Shown piece by piece: positions 12,106-24,484 of a DNA stretch of 64,000 bases. Where the stretch lies: positions 186,001-250,000 of the forward strand of contig SKCR01006525.1 in the NCBI GenBank assembly GCA_019454045.1, written 5' to 3'. The translations under genes and the position numbers were made by a program. The notes beneath the pieces were generated by a model. The model was not told the DNA's origin, did not search any database, and saw nothing but the letters and a program-made list of their open reading frames with translations. The DNA comes from Zanthoxylum bungeanum (lineage: Eukaryota; Streptophyta; Magnoliopsida; Sapindales; Rutaceae). Within the stretch, counting starts at the first letter, position 1. Each line of letters opens with the position of its first letter.

Positions 12106-12531
12106 TCTCTTTCTCTCTCTAAGGGGCTTAGACAAGAGATTCAAGAACAAATGCGATGCAAATAGAGGAGAATAGGGTGCGTTTTTTAAGAAGAGGAGAT
12201 GGCTTATGGCTTTAATTATTTGGTCAAGTAGAAACTATAAGGTACAAGCCAACCTTGCATAAAGCCAAAAAAGAAAAAAAAAACATGACACACACTCAAT
12301 TTATTAAGTAATATATTGTTTAAATTAATAAAAATAAAAGTGAACCTATTCTATCTCTCGATCCCTATACATATATACACATCATCACAATTGTAACATG
12401 TAATTTTGAGCTAATATTATACTGACATGTACCTTTGACAGATTACAAAGGAAAAAAAGATATCTCTAATCACATTTTCATAAAGAGATTAAAGAGAGGG
12501 ATGTGGGATCTTGGTATTGTAATTTTTAATG

Positions 12532-12539
<8 letters not shown>

Positions 12540-12592
<53 letters not shown>

Positions 12593-12598
12593 TATATT
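12540..12598. repeat. (TA)n microsatellite upstream of APL
   Basis: About 55 bp of nearly pure AT/TA repeats, 440 bp upstream of the APL start. Confidence 0.97.
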
Positions 12599-12934
12599 AT
12601 CTGTAATGTATGAGAGTAGTGTATCTTGCGCCACCACAAAAAGAAGAGTATATCTTTACAGTTTTATTCTTCTACCATGTGAAGCTTTTTAGGAATATAT
12701 AAGATATGATGAGTGAGAACTGAGACCCATCAATTAAGCAATGATGGAGGAGGAAATATATTCTTATATATATATATATCATGATCTAGCCATTACATAT
12801 ACATCATTCAAGAATAGTACAAGCACCTTTTTAGCTTATCATGAACTAATAACTCTCTGAGCTATGATGCTTAGAAACACAAACACTTGCTTTATGTCTT
12901 TACCAAGAAAAAGGTTTCCATGATATTTGATGGC

Positions 12935-12941
12935 ATATATA

Positions 12942-13000
<59 letters not shown>
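12935..13000. repeat. (TA)n microsatellite
   Basis: About 65 bp of TA repeats with one TATTATA interruption. Confidence 0.97.
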
Positions 13001-13003
<3 letters not shown>

Positions 13004-13777
13004 AATAAATAAAGAAATAGAAAGAGAAACGTTATAGGATTTAAGATTCATAGCCATTCTCATGTTTGTTATATATAATAATTTGATTATATATATGGTA
13101 ATGTTATATGAGCGAGAGGTTTATATCCATGGAGCTAGCAAGTATTTCTCATATTAACATTATGTGATACATTAATTATGCATGCTAATATATATCTGAA
13201 CCAACGTATAGATAAATAATTTGAAATTGAGGTTAATTAGAAGACAAATAATCAAAATCTTGTCGTATCACAGGCGAGAAATCAAAGTAGTAGCTAGGGA
13301 ACAAACAACTTTAGGGGCCCTGTGGTTGTTATTTTGTGAATTCGTGAACATCAATGCATAAAACGACATGGTACGTGGAGCTTTTATTTCATAATGTATA
13401 TGGGGGACCTCTCATTTTATAAAGCTTGTTGGGGCTCAGCTTCTTATCACTTTTGTCTCTTTTGAAGATTTTTTTTTATTATTTATTTTTAAATAAACGA
13501 ATTCAGCAATGAGCGAAGTATCAAGACATATACATGTATCCCAACTAGATTGGCACATATGAATATATCAGAATCAGCTCATTAAAATATTTTTCAATAA
13601 ACCTATTGGAAAAATTTAGAGAATGAAAAAGTGTCGACATCTAACTAGTATAGATAAATAAAAATAAGAAAAAAAAAAAAAAAACTGTTAGTGCCAGCTA
13701 TTTGAAGCGAAACTTAGGAAATCCATTAACATTAACAGAAATGTTCTGCTGAGCGAGAGGAGGAGGGTCCTGCCACC

Positions 13778-13958
13778 GAGTAATTCTTTAGTGCACCGGA
13801 GGTATGTGTGACGTGGTACCATCAACGAATTAGAAAATGACATGTATAATTTAATACTTATTTTTTAGTTGTTTTTTAATTTTTTAGCACTCGTGACAAT
13901 GGATAATTGACTTGTTGCATGGATGACGTGATACCTCTGTTGCATTGTAGATTTTCTC
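13778..13958 (+). mobile_element. MITE copy B (Mutator-like)
   Basis: Begins GAGTAATTCTTTAGTGCACC and ends GTAGATTTTCTC. Flanks CCTGCCACC (13769-13777) and TCTGCCACC (13959-13967) form a 9-bp duplication with one mismatch. Confidence 0.88.
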
Positions 13959-13967
13959 TCTGCCACC

Positions 13968-15150
13968 GGGTAAAATGAGAGTACTGAAGACCAATATTAG
14001 CAAGAAAATCTACCATACTATTAGCCTCTAGGAAATTATGAGAACAATAAAACCGTAATCGGAAAATTTTATCTTTACAATTTAACCATGAATAATAGCA
14101 AGAGAGTCACACATTGTATAATAGCAAGAGAGTCACACTCCAACCAAAGATTAAGCCAACCTTTATCATAATTAAACTGTTTTAAACACAGTCAAGCTCT
14201 CTCTCTCTATATCTTTCTCTTCCTTCAAATCTAGAGGGAGATAATAAAAAATCTAAAGAATTGAAAAAATAAATAAATAAATAAACTTGCATGCAGTATA
14301 CCAAAATCTAAATGGGAATCAATGCTTTCTTCTTTGACAATCAAAGGAAGATTCTTCTTGCAACAATCTAGAACTTCATGAGCTATTCCATTCTTGGATC
14401 CAATATTATTAGCTAGGGTTATGGTTTTTTTTTTTTTTTTTTTGGTAGTTATTTAGTTTAATTTTCTAAAATATTATTAATCATGTTGTTACTCATATCT
14501 ATCCACATCAAGCCAATGCATGCATGCTATGTGCAAAATAATAGATTTGTAATATCCAATATAGCTTTCCTTTGTGAATATATAATATGAAATTGCTTTA
14601 TATTTTAGGCAGCTCTCTATCCATAGGTAAAGAAAAGAAAATGCATTAATTCATTTTAGATTTGGATATTTCCTTTACACTACTACATTGTCACACATAG
14701 CTGGTCCTAATATTATTATATTATCAAGTAAAGTTAGAGTTTAAATTTTAGTCAATGTGTTAAATTAATTAAGTACATAGTCTAGTGAATAAAAAAAATA
14801 AAAAAGTTGAGTTGGCTTAATGTTAAGGCCATGTTTGCTTGAATTTCAAGCATCTTTTATTATGTGCTCAAAAGAATTGTTCTTTGAAATGAATATATTC
14901 TTTTTGAAGAGGAATTTGTGGGACCAATCTTTATGTTTCAATTAGAATACTTTACAAAGCTTCTCTCTTTTCTAATCACTTTCGTTCTGGGAATCGATTT
15001 CCATTTTCAGAATTCCATGATCTGCAGAATCCTTTTAAATTACATATATATGATCTTGATGATTGATATTTTTGAAAGATTAAGGGTCTGATCTTGAAGT
15101 TTGAAAAGTATAATGATAAATATTAAATGAGCAATGATACTGCTAATTCT
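13968..15150. other. Intergenic, no gene seen
   Basis: AT-rich with short poly-T/poly-A tracts (e.g. 14425-14444). No conserved coding segment recognised. Confidence 0.5.
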
Positions 15151-15158
15151 ATTATATA

Positions 15159-15344
15159 AGATCTCAAAAGGTGTGGCTTGGTAGTATGAGGTTCAATATC
15201 TCACATTGAGGTTTTGGGTTCGAATCCAATGAATACGTTTTTTTGTAAGAGTCTGAGACAACCGGTGATTTTACCTACTTCGCTTAAACCCGGAAAAGGT
15301 GGCTTGGCCGTGAGATTTTCAACAATTTCAGAAAGAAAAAAAAA
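15159..15344 (+). mobile_element. tRNA-derived SINE (family S), copy 1
   Basis: Head GGTGTGGCTTGGTAGT (A box) and GGGTTCGAATCCAATG (B box), body with TTTTTGTAAGAGTCTGAGAC and TTTTACCTACTTCGCTTAAAC, and an A-rich tail. Flanked by ATTATATA (15151-15158 and 15345-15352), a short but plausible target duplication. Confidence 0.8.
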
Positions 15345-15352
15345 ATTATATA

Positions 15353-15835
15353 CAAATTAATAATTGTATACAAATTGATGTGACATAGTCATCACTTGGT
15401 CTGCTTGATTTATTATATAACGGGTATATTTCAATTCAACTAATCACACATCAATTTATATATAAACAAAATTATACTAAGAATTTGTAATTGTAATGAT
15501 ACTGATATTAAAATAATTGATGTACATGTTTGTTTGTGCATATTATTTTAGTGTAAAATGATGTATTGAGTTATACAAAGAATCTGTCAGTAAGTGATGT
15601 CACAATCAATTATCGATTATCATATCAGACAAATAATGTTCATGCATCAACTTTGTAGATATGCATCGAAAAAAATTGATATATAGATAATATCATCATA
15701 GATCATGTTTTGGAAAAAATTTAAACAAAAAGGTAGTAGCGTTTAATTATTTTCTATTAGTTTAATGGTAAATCAATTTCCTCTGATGACCGAAATCACA
15801 TACCTCTTATTTCCTCAACAATTTGCTGGCCCTGG
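15353..15835. other. Intergenic, no gene seen
   Basis: AT-rich, no recognisable feature. Confidence 0.5.
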
Positions 15836-16218
15836 CATGTAGATCCGGTCACAGTTCCGGTTCGAAATCGAAATCGGATTGGATGGAACCGTAAGGTTAT
15901 GGTTCCACAACTGAAACCGAATCGAACCCCCAAACGGTTGGTTTCACAAAATTTGGAACCGTAATCGTAAGGTTCGGTTATGGTTCCAAACCAAAACCGA
16001 ACCAATGTTTTTTATTTTTTCCTTAAAAAATAGAGAATCGAATCGAATTTTTCTATTCGGTTCCAGTTCGGTTCGGTTCGGTTCTGCGGTTCCAAAAAAC
16101 TGGAACCGTAACCGAATCGATTTTGAAACGGTTCGGTTATGGTTCCAGCAATCTGAAACCGTAGAACCGAACAGTTTGATTCGATTCTGAAACCGAACCG
16201 AACCGAACCGAACCGTGG
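15836..16218. repeat. GGTTCGGTT / GAACCGAAC degenerate inverted repeat block
   Basis: About 380 bp built from CGGTTC and GAACCG words on both strands, with runs such as GGTTCGGTTCGGTTCGG (16066-16082) and CCGAACCGAACCGAACC (16194-16215). It can read as ORFs in several frames, but the composition is a low-complexity repeat and not a gene. Confidence 0.85.
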
Positions 16219-17713
16219 CAGTGGCAAGACCAATGGGTTTAATTAAGGCTGGGTAATCCTGAATCCAAGACCCTGTTGCGGCCATCAATCTGAAACACAT
16301 CTAATTTGCATTGAATTGGATATTGGACCTGCATGACGATATTGCAAAATTTGGGTTCCAGTCCAACTTTATTGGTTACTGAATTGGACCTTCGGCCTGG
16401 TAAAAGTTGGACCTAAGGCCCAAGAGTTTATTTCCTGGAGATGCAGGGTCTCGAATGGATGAGTTGCCGAAAGGCCCCAAATGTTGCATTCATTATATGA
16501 ATGAAAATAATCCTATCTGAATTCAACATTCTATTTTTAAATTTTTTTTAAATATAGTTTAACCTAATAACAATCAATATTTTTATAATCATATGGCGAT
16601 CTAAAAATTATTTCAATCGATTGAATACGTAAAACTTAAATTCGGATGATGACAAAAATAATTCTAATTAATCAAAATTTAAAATTTAAAATATATTAAA
16701 TTTTTTTTAAATCAGTCTGATCCGATTCATCGGTTTTAATCAATTTTTAGATGTAAAAATTTTAAAATATAAATAAACTCGACTCATGATTCCGATTCGA
16801 TCTATTCAACCGATTGAAACATGAATAACAACTTAATCCTTCTAGCAGACTGCAAATCACATACCTTTTATTTTAAATATAAGAAATTTTATCGACTCAA
16901 AAACCATTAATTTTACATTAAATACTTATTTAATAGGAGACCGAAGCATTAATGCTGGAGTGAGAAAGAAAAAAAAGCTTTAGCATTACGTAATAAATCT
17001 TTTACACGTATATTCACTTTGAAAACCGAATAAAAATCCAAATACAAGCACATCAAGTTGAATTTTCAATTAATGTCACCCATCCCAAACCGTATCCTTT
17101 CCATACGTGCCATTTTGCTTCTATTTATTTATTTAAAAAAAATAAAGAGTAAACAAGTCTAAATATATTTTTAATATCTTATAATTTAGGCAAATCAAAT
17201 TCTTTCCATTTGAGCTATAATGGTCAATACTCCATGTGCAATTAGCGAAAGAAAATGAATTGACGAATTGAATTTGTATCAAAAATCCTAAACAAATCAA
17301 ATCAAAATATGATGAATTCATATTCGATTTGTTTACTAAACATATCTTAATGTAAGAATTTGTTTTCGATTCATTTATTGAAAGAATCAAATATAAATTT
17401 TCATTTGATATTGACATTATTCAATGACATAAAATACGATATTTTATTTACATCAATCATTCATAAATATATACACAAGAAATATACAATTAATAAATGT
17501 ATTAATATAGACATTATTATTATTTAATTGACAATAATTTTTTGAATCTCAATTGAAAAATAACAATAACTAATAAATGAAAACAATAAACTTATAAATG
17601 AATCGATAAATTCAAATTCGTATTCGATAGAATACACTTTCCCTTAAAAAAAATTAGAAAACATGTTTTCATAATTAAATGAAAGACAATACTAATTCAA
17701 CAATAAACCAAGT
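16219..17713. other. Intergenic, no gene seen
   Basis: Very AT-rich, with repeated ATTCG/CGAAT words around 17180-17640. No coding support. Confidence 0.5.
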
Positions 17714-17727
17714 CTAAACGTGTTCTT

Positions 17728-17906
17728 TTTTTCTTTTTTTTTGGGAACGAGGAAACTCCGCCACCAAACCACATATTTTGGGCCGCGACGCAGATAAAAT
17801 CACCTGCTGTCTCAGGCTCTTACAAGAAGTGCACCCCCAAGATTCGAACACAGAATATCAAGGTGAGATCCTAGACCCTACACCACCAAGCCACACCCTT
17901 TCGGAC
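17728..17906 (-). mobile_element. tRNA-derived SINE (family S), copy 2
   Basis: Minus-strand copy. Reading from 17906 down: GGGTGTGGCTTGGTGGTGTA (A box) and GTGTTCGAATCTTG (B box), then TTGTAAGAGCCTGAGAC and an A-rich tail at the left. A perfect 14-bp duplication CTAAACGTGTTCTT occurs at 17714-17727 and 17907-17920. Confidence 0.92.
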
Positions 17907-18187
17907 CTAAACGTGTTCTTGTTGTACGTATTTGACTACTTTTTTGTTGCTTCATTACAAATAAAATTGGACACTTTGTTATTATTAACTTTCTTCTAGA
18001 ACCGGCCTGGTGTGGGAGGAGAAGCAGAAACTTCCCATGTTTCAAAGTCAAAATAAGACCAAACCAATCAAACCGAAGCATCATCTTAATAATAAATATA
18101 AAATCATACGCCTAATTTCTTGTATTTGTTGTCACATCTCCTTTCTTTGATTTTACCCCCCCAAAAAAAAAAATATCTAATTAATCT

Positions 18188-21100
18188 ATGATGAGCTCCA
18201 ATACGGCGTCGTCTAGCACGGCCAACGCCAACGCCAGCCCCAACTCCGACGCTGCCGGATCCGCTGATCCTTCTGCTCCCAGGCGAAATTCTAAGCGACC
18301 CAAGTGTATATTTCTATCCAAGTTTTGATTTTTGGACTAATTTACGAGTACCCACTTTTGATTTTTTTTTTTTAGCTTATTGGTTGTTGGGTTTGACTTA
18401 TTTTCCCTTCTCAGATTTGTTATTATTATTATTATTATTATTTTGTTTGATTTTGGCTTGTTATTGAGTTATTTTCTTGATCCCTTAGTTGAGTTTGATT
18501 CCTTTCATCTAGTACTCACTGGTTTACTGGGTACATGAACTTGTGCTACAAATATTTGTTCGTGTTAATTGGAGATATTTAAGAAGTAACAAGGACAAGC
18601 TAAGTGTTTTTCATATGAGATTTCAGGGAATTAAGGATGTTTTTGATCATCTATTAGGAAATTTTCCTTTGTTTTTGTAATTTGTATCCATGTCTAATAG
18701 CTTGGCATCGTGTATCATGGGCTTTGAACACGTTTATTGGGAATACTTGCCTTTTGCAATTTGTTTGAATTTTGAGTGATACATACCAGTCAACTCTAAG
18801 AATTACTTTATGGTTTTTTTTTCCTCTTTCAGATTCGAGGTTTACTCAACAAGAACTGCCAGCTTGCAAGCCGATTCTTACACCAAAATGGGTAAGTTGT
18901 AGTCAATTTTGTTATGCTTCTATATTACTTACATGTTTGCTATGCTAACTGCATGTAAAGGAAAATTGTTAACTGAATGAAGTACTTTTCTTCCTGCAGG
19001 TGATTACAGCATTTTTGGTTGTTGGCATTGTGTTCGTTCCCATTGGAATTGCTGCCCTCTTTGCTTCCCGAGATGTATGTTTAGTCCTAGTGTAGCATTT
19101 TGCAATTACATTTTCTGTTTCGTAATTGGCTGATTATGGATTATTTTTCTTTGTACCAGGTCGTTGAAATTGTTGATCGATATGATTCTGAGTGCTTACC
19201 ACCGGCTAATAGGACTAGTAAGACTAATAAGGTGGCATTTATACAAAGTTCTGAAGATAAAACATGCAACAGAACGATAAGGGTATGTTCCAAAAAGATA
19301 AAATGTGCTTATTATATTTATTATTGCCATTGTTGTTTTTATCATTATTCTTGTAGCACAATTTTATTTAAGAAAGAGATTATTCCTGAGATGAAATGGA
19401 TGAACTTATATTCCTTGTGCCTTTTCCTTTTAGGTGACAAAGCACATGAAGCAGCCTATCTATGTGTACTATCAGCTTGACAATTTCTACCAAAATCATC
19501 GCAGGTTTTTTATCATCTTCCATTGTATGTTTTCTGCTTACATGTTATAATTCGGTGAAACTACAATACTACATCAACAAATTCTCAAAGTGGGCGATAT
19601 GGTGTGTTAGAATCCCTAAGATATTGTTAGAATCATAATCATAATCATCCAAAGATATGATTATAATTCTACATATCTCTAAGATATTGTTACATAATCA
19701 TTGAACATGGTTGAAATACAAATAAATATTCATAGCTGGTGATTGTTCGGCATTAAATTTGACTATGGCTTTGTTTGGCTTCAAATTTGACTATGGCTTT
19801 GTGTGCAGATATGTTAAGAACCGAAATGATAAGCAATTAAAAGATTGGGATAGTGCGAGGGAAACATCTGCTTGTGAGCCTGAAGATACCACCTCAGATG
19901 GGAATCCCATTGTGCCTTGTGGCCTTATTGCTTGGAGTTTGTTCAACGATACATACAGTTTTTCCCGCAAGAATCAACCATTGACAGTGAACAAGAAGGA
20001 TATCTCATGGAAGAGTGATAGGGATCACAAGTTTGGAAAAGATGTTTTTCCTAAAAACTTCCAGAAAGGAACTCTGATAGGTGGTGCACATCTCAATGAA
20101 TCCATACCAGTAAGTCTTTTACCAAGAATTACATGCAAACTTTGGAGGATAGATAATGTTTTATGCTATTTTTGAATATTGTTGTTTAACTTTGTAACTT
20201 TTCTTTCCTTCATTCTTTTGAGAGCATGCAGTGCCTCTCTCTTGGGATTGCATCCGTAACTCTTAGCATCCATTTTATGTAATCTGCCTTTCTCGCTATG
20301 TGCAAGTCCATTATCCCCACAATATCCCTTCTTCAAGCTCCAATTAAGCCATTATCTGTTGCTTTAATGGTTCTTTTTGTGTTACTTTTAAAAGATGCTT
20401 ACAGCTATGAGACAGGTGGCTAACATGGTTGAGTATGTTTGCTGCAACAGTTGAGTAAACAGGAGGACCTTATAGTTTGGATGCGGACAGCAGCCTTGCC
20501 CACTTTTAGGAAGTTGTATGGGAGAATAGAGGTGGATCTTGAGGAGAATGATACTATAGAAGTGACATTGGAAAACAACTACAACACATACAGTTTCAGT
20601 GGCAAGAAGAAGCTTGTTCTGTCCACCACTAAATGGCTTGGTGGAAAGAATGACTTCCTCGGCATTGCGTATCTCACTGTTGGAGGCTTGTGCTTCTTTT
20701 TGGCTCTGTCATTCACTGTAGTATATCTTGTCAAGCCAAGGTAATTTCCATCCCACCTTTTCTTTTAGCCTGGAGTTCTTGAAAAGTGAGGCTGTCAAGA
20801 GGGTGCCTTGCCTGGTCCCTCTCACTTTAGAGAATGGCCTCCTTGTATATTTCTCTAACCAGTAGTGGGGAGAGATAATAATTAATAAGTTGTTATATCC
20901 AACTGCCTGAAAAACTAGATACATAACTTACTCTTGGACTCTTCTGGGGAAAAAAATTAAGTTATGACCCTCATTTTGCTGCAATAGTGAAACCCTTTAG
21001 TCATAGAATTTGAATTGTCGAATCCATTGGAGCTTGCCACCGGCTGATTTATGAGTTAACTAATGTCTAAGGTGTGGCGCTGATAAACAAGAATCGACCA

Positions 21101-21325
21101 GCTCCTGTACTTTTGCATGATGTTTTAACTTCTGATGTTGGAAAGGAGTGAATATTCTTTCTAGGCTTTGATTGCTGATTTATCATCGACTTTATGTATT
21201 CACTGTATTTTATAGAAGAAAATGTTACTGCAAACTAGAAGTAAACTAATGTCTGGATCTACTCTTTCAGGCGACTTGGAGATCCTTCTTACTTGTCATG
21301 GAACAGAAATCCAGGAGGGCATTGA
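18188..21325 (+). CDS. ALIS1: ALA-interacting subunit (CDC50/LEM3 family), ALIS1-like
   Basis: Eight exons: 18188-18305, 18833-18891, 19000-19074, 19160-19282, 19434-19504, 19809-20109, 20451-20740 and 21271-21325; 363 residues, the usual family size. After a Ser/Ala-rich N-tail and RRNSKRPKYSRFTQQELPAC, exon 3 encodes the first membrane helix (VITAFLVVGIVFVPIGIAAL). A long lumenal domain with cysteines follows (CLPP, KTCNRT, ACEPED, IVPCG), including IVPCGLIAWSLFNDTYSF. The second helix (DFLGIAYLTVGGLCFFLAL) precedes the conserved tail RLGDPSYLSWNRNPGG. Family members are beta subunits required for ER exit and activity of P4-ATPase phospholipid flippases. Either ATG (18188 or 18191) could be used. 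Close paralogs ALIS3/ALIS5 cannot be excluded. Confidence 0.93.
18417..18441. repeat. (ATT)n microsatellite in ALIS intron 1
   Basis: About eight TTA units. Confidence 0.9.
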
Positions 21326-22217
21326 GCAAATTTGTGGAACCCGATCAGATGAATTGCTTATCTCTGAAAGTGGTCGATGTAATTTTATGTGACGATATTT
21401 AACGACCAAATATATCCTATGTTTTAAAAGCATTCCGGTTGTGTTATTTAATTTTTGGACACTAGGAAGATACCTGGGGAATCTTATGTATTACTTGTGA
21501 ATTAGCTCTGTACTATGACAGGTTTTTTCGTCAACTGATGGCATTCTGTTTATTATTATTTGAGTACAAAATTGGCTTCTTGCTTTCAAATATTCACAAT
21601 TTATAGCAATCAAAAGAAACCCAATTAATTTTTGAAATCATTTGTATCTAAATCAAGAAAATAAAAAATATCTCTATATGAAATCATTTGTATCCACTCA
21701 TTTTATTGGTAATATAAAATGATCAATCAAGGTTAGCTTAATAATTAACTCAGGATTCTCATGTAAATCACTTTTTTTATTTCGGTAATCTAATATTATA
21801 TTCAAACATTCATATTTTTGGTAGAATTCCAAAATCTTGCCTTGTAAAATGTCTAGACTTACCATATAAACTCTACTTTAATTTATAAGCAATCTTGAAG
21901 ATTTTACTCTACAAAAATGTAACATAATCTTAAACAAATTAGGAAAATAAGTTTAATAACTTTATATTCCCAAAACCTTAAGTAATATTTGATATATACA
22001 CATGAATATGGAAACTTATATAATACACAATATCTCTAATAATGGAGATGGTATAACTTTCCCAATTCAAATTCAAAATCCCATAATTTAATTCTTGAAA
22101 AAAAACAATCTAAGTTTACTCTATAAATACCAAAATCCAATCCCTTTAACCTACTCAATTACATATCTTCTTCATATAATCATCATTATCCATTTCACAA
22201 AATCAAGTTTCATTTCT
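21326..22217. other. ALIS 3'UTR and intergenic
   Basis: The probable ALIS 3'UTR runs to roughly 21550. The rest is AT-rich and holds the HIPP promoter (TATAAATA near 22122-22129). Confidence 0.5.
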
Positions 22218-22912
22218 ATGGATTCCATTTCCTCCGGATACATGGTTACTTTTTGTTTCTACAATATTTTCTCTTTTGTTATTGTTAAGCTTTATTTTTA
22301 TGTTCATGTGTTTTTGCAGACTTGTGAACTCAAAATTGATACCCAAACTTCCGGATGGCAAAAGTCCCTCATAAAAGTGTTGACGAATATCGATGGTAAT
22401 TTATTTTTCATTATAATAGAGTCAAATGATCCATATAATTGACGATACGTAATTATATATTTTTTTTTTTGATTATTTTAGGACTAAGTTATAGCATAGA
22501 TGCACAGCAAGGGATTGCTCACATTTCAGGCAAAATAGAAGCAGGAATGCTTTTGAAGTTGCTAGCAAAAGTTGAGAAGCATGCAGAACTTTGCTGGGTT
22601 GATTCTGGAAACCACGACGAGATCAACAACCCTAATGAAACTTACAAAATGCCTTTGAATGGCTACGGCCACGACCATCACGACCATTATTACAATGACT
22701 ATCAAGGACATAATTACCCTTACACCCAACATGGCTATTATGCCAATGTCCCTCAACAAAGACCTTGTTACCCTCCCTACTCTCATCAGCAACCGGAGCT
22801 TTATCCGGCCAGTGCTCCGTTTTATGAACCGTCGCCTATGTATTTTCCTCAGCCACCAGCACCGTTGGAAGACTTCAATGTTGGTGATCCCCAGTGGTGT
22901 AGCATTATGTGA
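22218..22912 (+). CDS. Heavy-metal-associated isoprenylated plant protein (HIPP-type), CxxC-less HMA
   Basis: Three exons: 22218-22244, 22320-22395 and 22482-22912; 177 residues. The start is MDSISSGYM, after which exon 2 continues in phase with TCELKIDTQ. Residues about 10-73 form a ferredoxin-like HMA fold (CELKIDTQTSGWQKSLIKVL ... LLKLLAKVEKHAELCWVD). The metal-binding C-x-x-C loop of canonical HMA domains is absent: the loop reads TQTSGW. The rest is rich in His, Tyr and Pro (HDHHDHYYNDYQGHNY), which could bind metal by itself. The final CSIM is a CaaX box for farnesylation and so membrane attachment. HIPPs act in metal handling and stress responses; the loss of the CxxC suggests a protein-binding or altered role here (inference). 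Confidence 0.85.
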
Positions 22913-23279
22913 AGTATTATTTATTCAAACTTGATTAGGGTTCTTGCATGGCTCTATATTTAGAATTTTGTATTTTGAGGGTTTTGTAATTTTGTTTTTC
23001 TCCATATTTTTTGAAGGAGAAGTTGCGGTTATTAAAGTCTATTTTATTGTTATCTTCTCTGATTTTTAAAGGAGAATTGAGGGTTTTGAGTTTAATTCTT
23101 CGAGTGTTGTGTTAATAAATTTATAATTAATAAAGGAATATTTGCATTTTATTTCTTGGTATTTGGCTTCATTTTATTTCAGGATTCATGATTTTTGATT
23201 TTAAAATTTAAATCCTGCACTCTATTTATTTGCCATTTCAAGTTGAGCATTGAAAATTTTATAAGTAAAGAATCTGTTT
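22913..23279. other. HIPP 3'UTR / intergenic
   Basis: T-rich 3' flank with an AATAAA-like signal near 23130-23140. No other feature seen. Confidence 0.5.
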
Positions 23280-23748
23280 GCACAGCTGGTCAGGTTCAAG
23301 CAAATACAGGAACTTGGCGTGAAAGAATTTGCACATGGAAGAGAATTGAAAAAGAAAAGTTATATGAGGAATTAGATTCCTTAAATGCCAAATATGTAGT
23401 TGATTTTGACATGAAAGAGGTTGAAAACAGTCCTCGCAAGGATGTGGTGCAGAAGGTTTCAGAAACACAGGGAAGTAGATTATAAACAAGATCCTTTATG
23501 GAGTTTCTGAGAAAGGTAGTTACTAGCCCTGAAATGCAATGAGCTGAAACCTTACCAAATCCAGAATCCAGATAATAGTCAGATGATCAGTCTGTTGCTG
23601 TATCTAGCAAGTTTCAGTAACTCTCACATTTATTGTCGGATGTGATTCAAAAACTAATTCTTCAAGGTTGTAAGTGGTAATCAGCTAAGGCTGCTAGCTA
23701 GGAACAATTCTGTAATATTCTTAGGAGTTTGAAAAGAGAGGGAAATTC

Positions 23749-24484
23749 TGTTGGGGTAGTTAGTAGAATAACAAACTGTAAGAAGTTTGTATAGTAAATA
23801 GAGGGAGTAGTTCCATATTGGAAAATGATATAGAAAATGAAAGGTTTATAAGTGTTCTCTAGACACTTATATTAAATTGGAAAAAGCAAGGCTTGGACTT
23901 GGATGGGTGTGTTGGTTAGCTTGGTATTAGATTTAATTAATATATTTAATATTAAATGTCTTGCTTACTTGAAAACGTTTTTCCTTTTTTAAATTTTGGA
24001 TTTTGAATAAGAAGGCTGTGTTTGCTCAACCCAACCCTTCTGAAATAACTAGAAAACGTTTTGCATCACTTCATCATTAACTGTTTTCCATTTTTTGTTT
24101 ATATATACAAAACAGTATTGTAGAGTTCCAATATAATTTGAAATCCTCATGATCCTTGAAAACGAAAAAGCAAGAAACACTTAGTAAATTCGCCAGGAAT
24201 CGAAACTTCGGTGCAACAATTTCGATTTTCAGATTATTGAATCCTGGTGGCAGACGTTCAACGAACTACAAGCACAAGAGTAGAAGCGAATTTCTGCTAT
24301 AGGACATAACATTATCTGCTAGCCTCAATCTATACAAGTTAGTTTTTATTGTTGTTAAGTGTGATTACTTGTATTGTAAGTTTCTGTTTTATGCGTAAGT
24401 TTTTTGTTTCAATAAAAATTTATTGCACTGTTTCTGGTTTAGTTTCAATAATAACTTATTGCATTCGCTGACTGTTCTTCAACA
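23749..24484 (+). repeat. Possible solo LTR within the pseudogene
   Basis: Starts TGTTGGGGTAGTTAGTAG and ends TTCTTCAACA, with a TATA-like TTTATATATACAAA near 24098-24111 and an AATAAAA signal near 24410. These are LTR-like features, but the flanks AATTC and CAAAC do not match, so the call is weak. Confidence 0.35.

Larger units (their letters stand above)
12106..13768. other. APL upstream region and intergenic
   Basis: Minus-strand promoter side of APL, then AT-rich DNA with two long TA microsatellites. No other gene seen. Confidence 0.5.

Noticed and set aside
12105..12150. N-terminal extension of APL upstream of MFQQHH
   Set aside because: The upstream in-frame stretch starts at a TTG, not an ATG. 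The ATG at 12105 gives the usual family N-terminus.
15796..16300. ORFs on both strands in the 16-kb region
   Set aside because: All are readings of the GGTTCGG low-complexity repeat, open in several frames at once.
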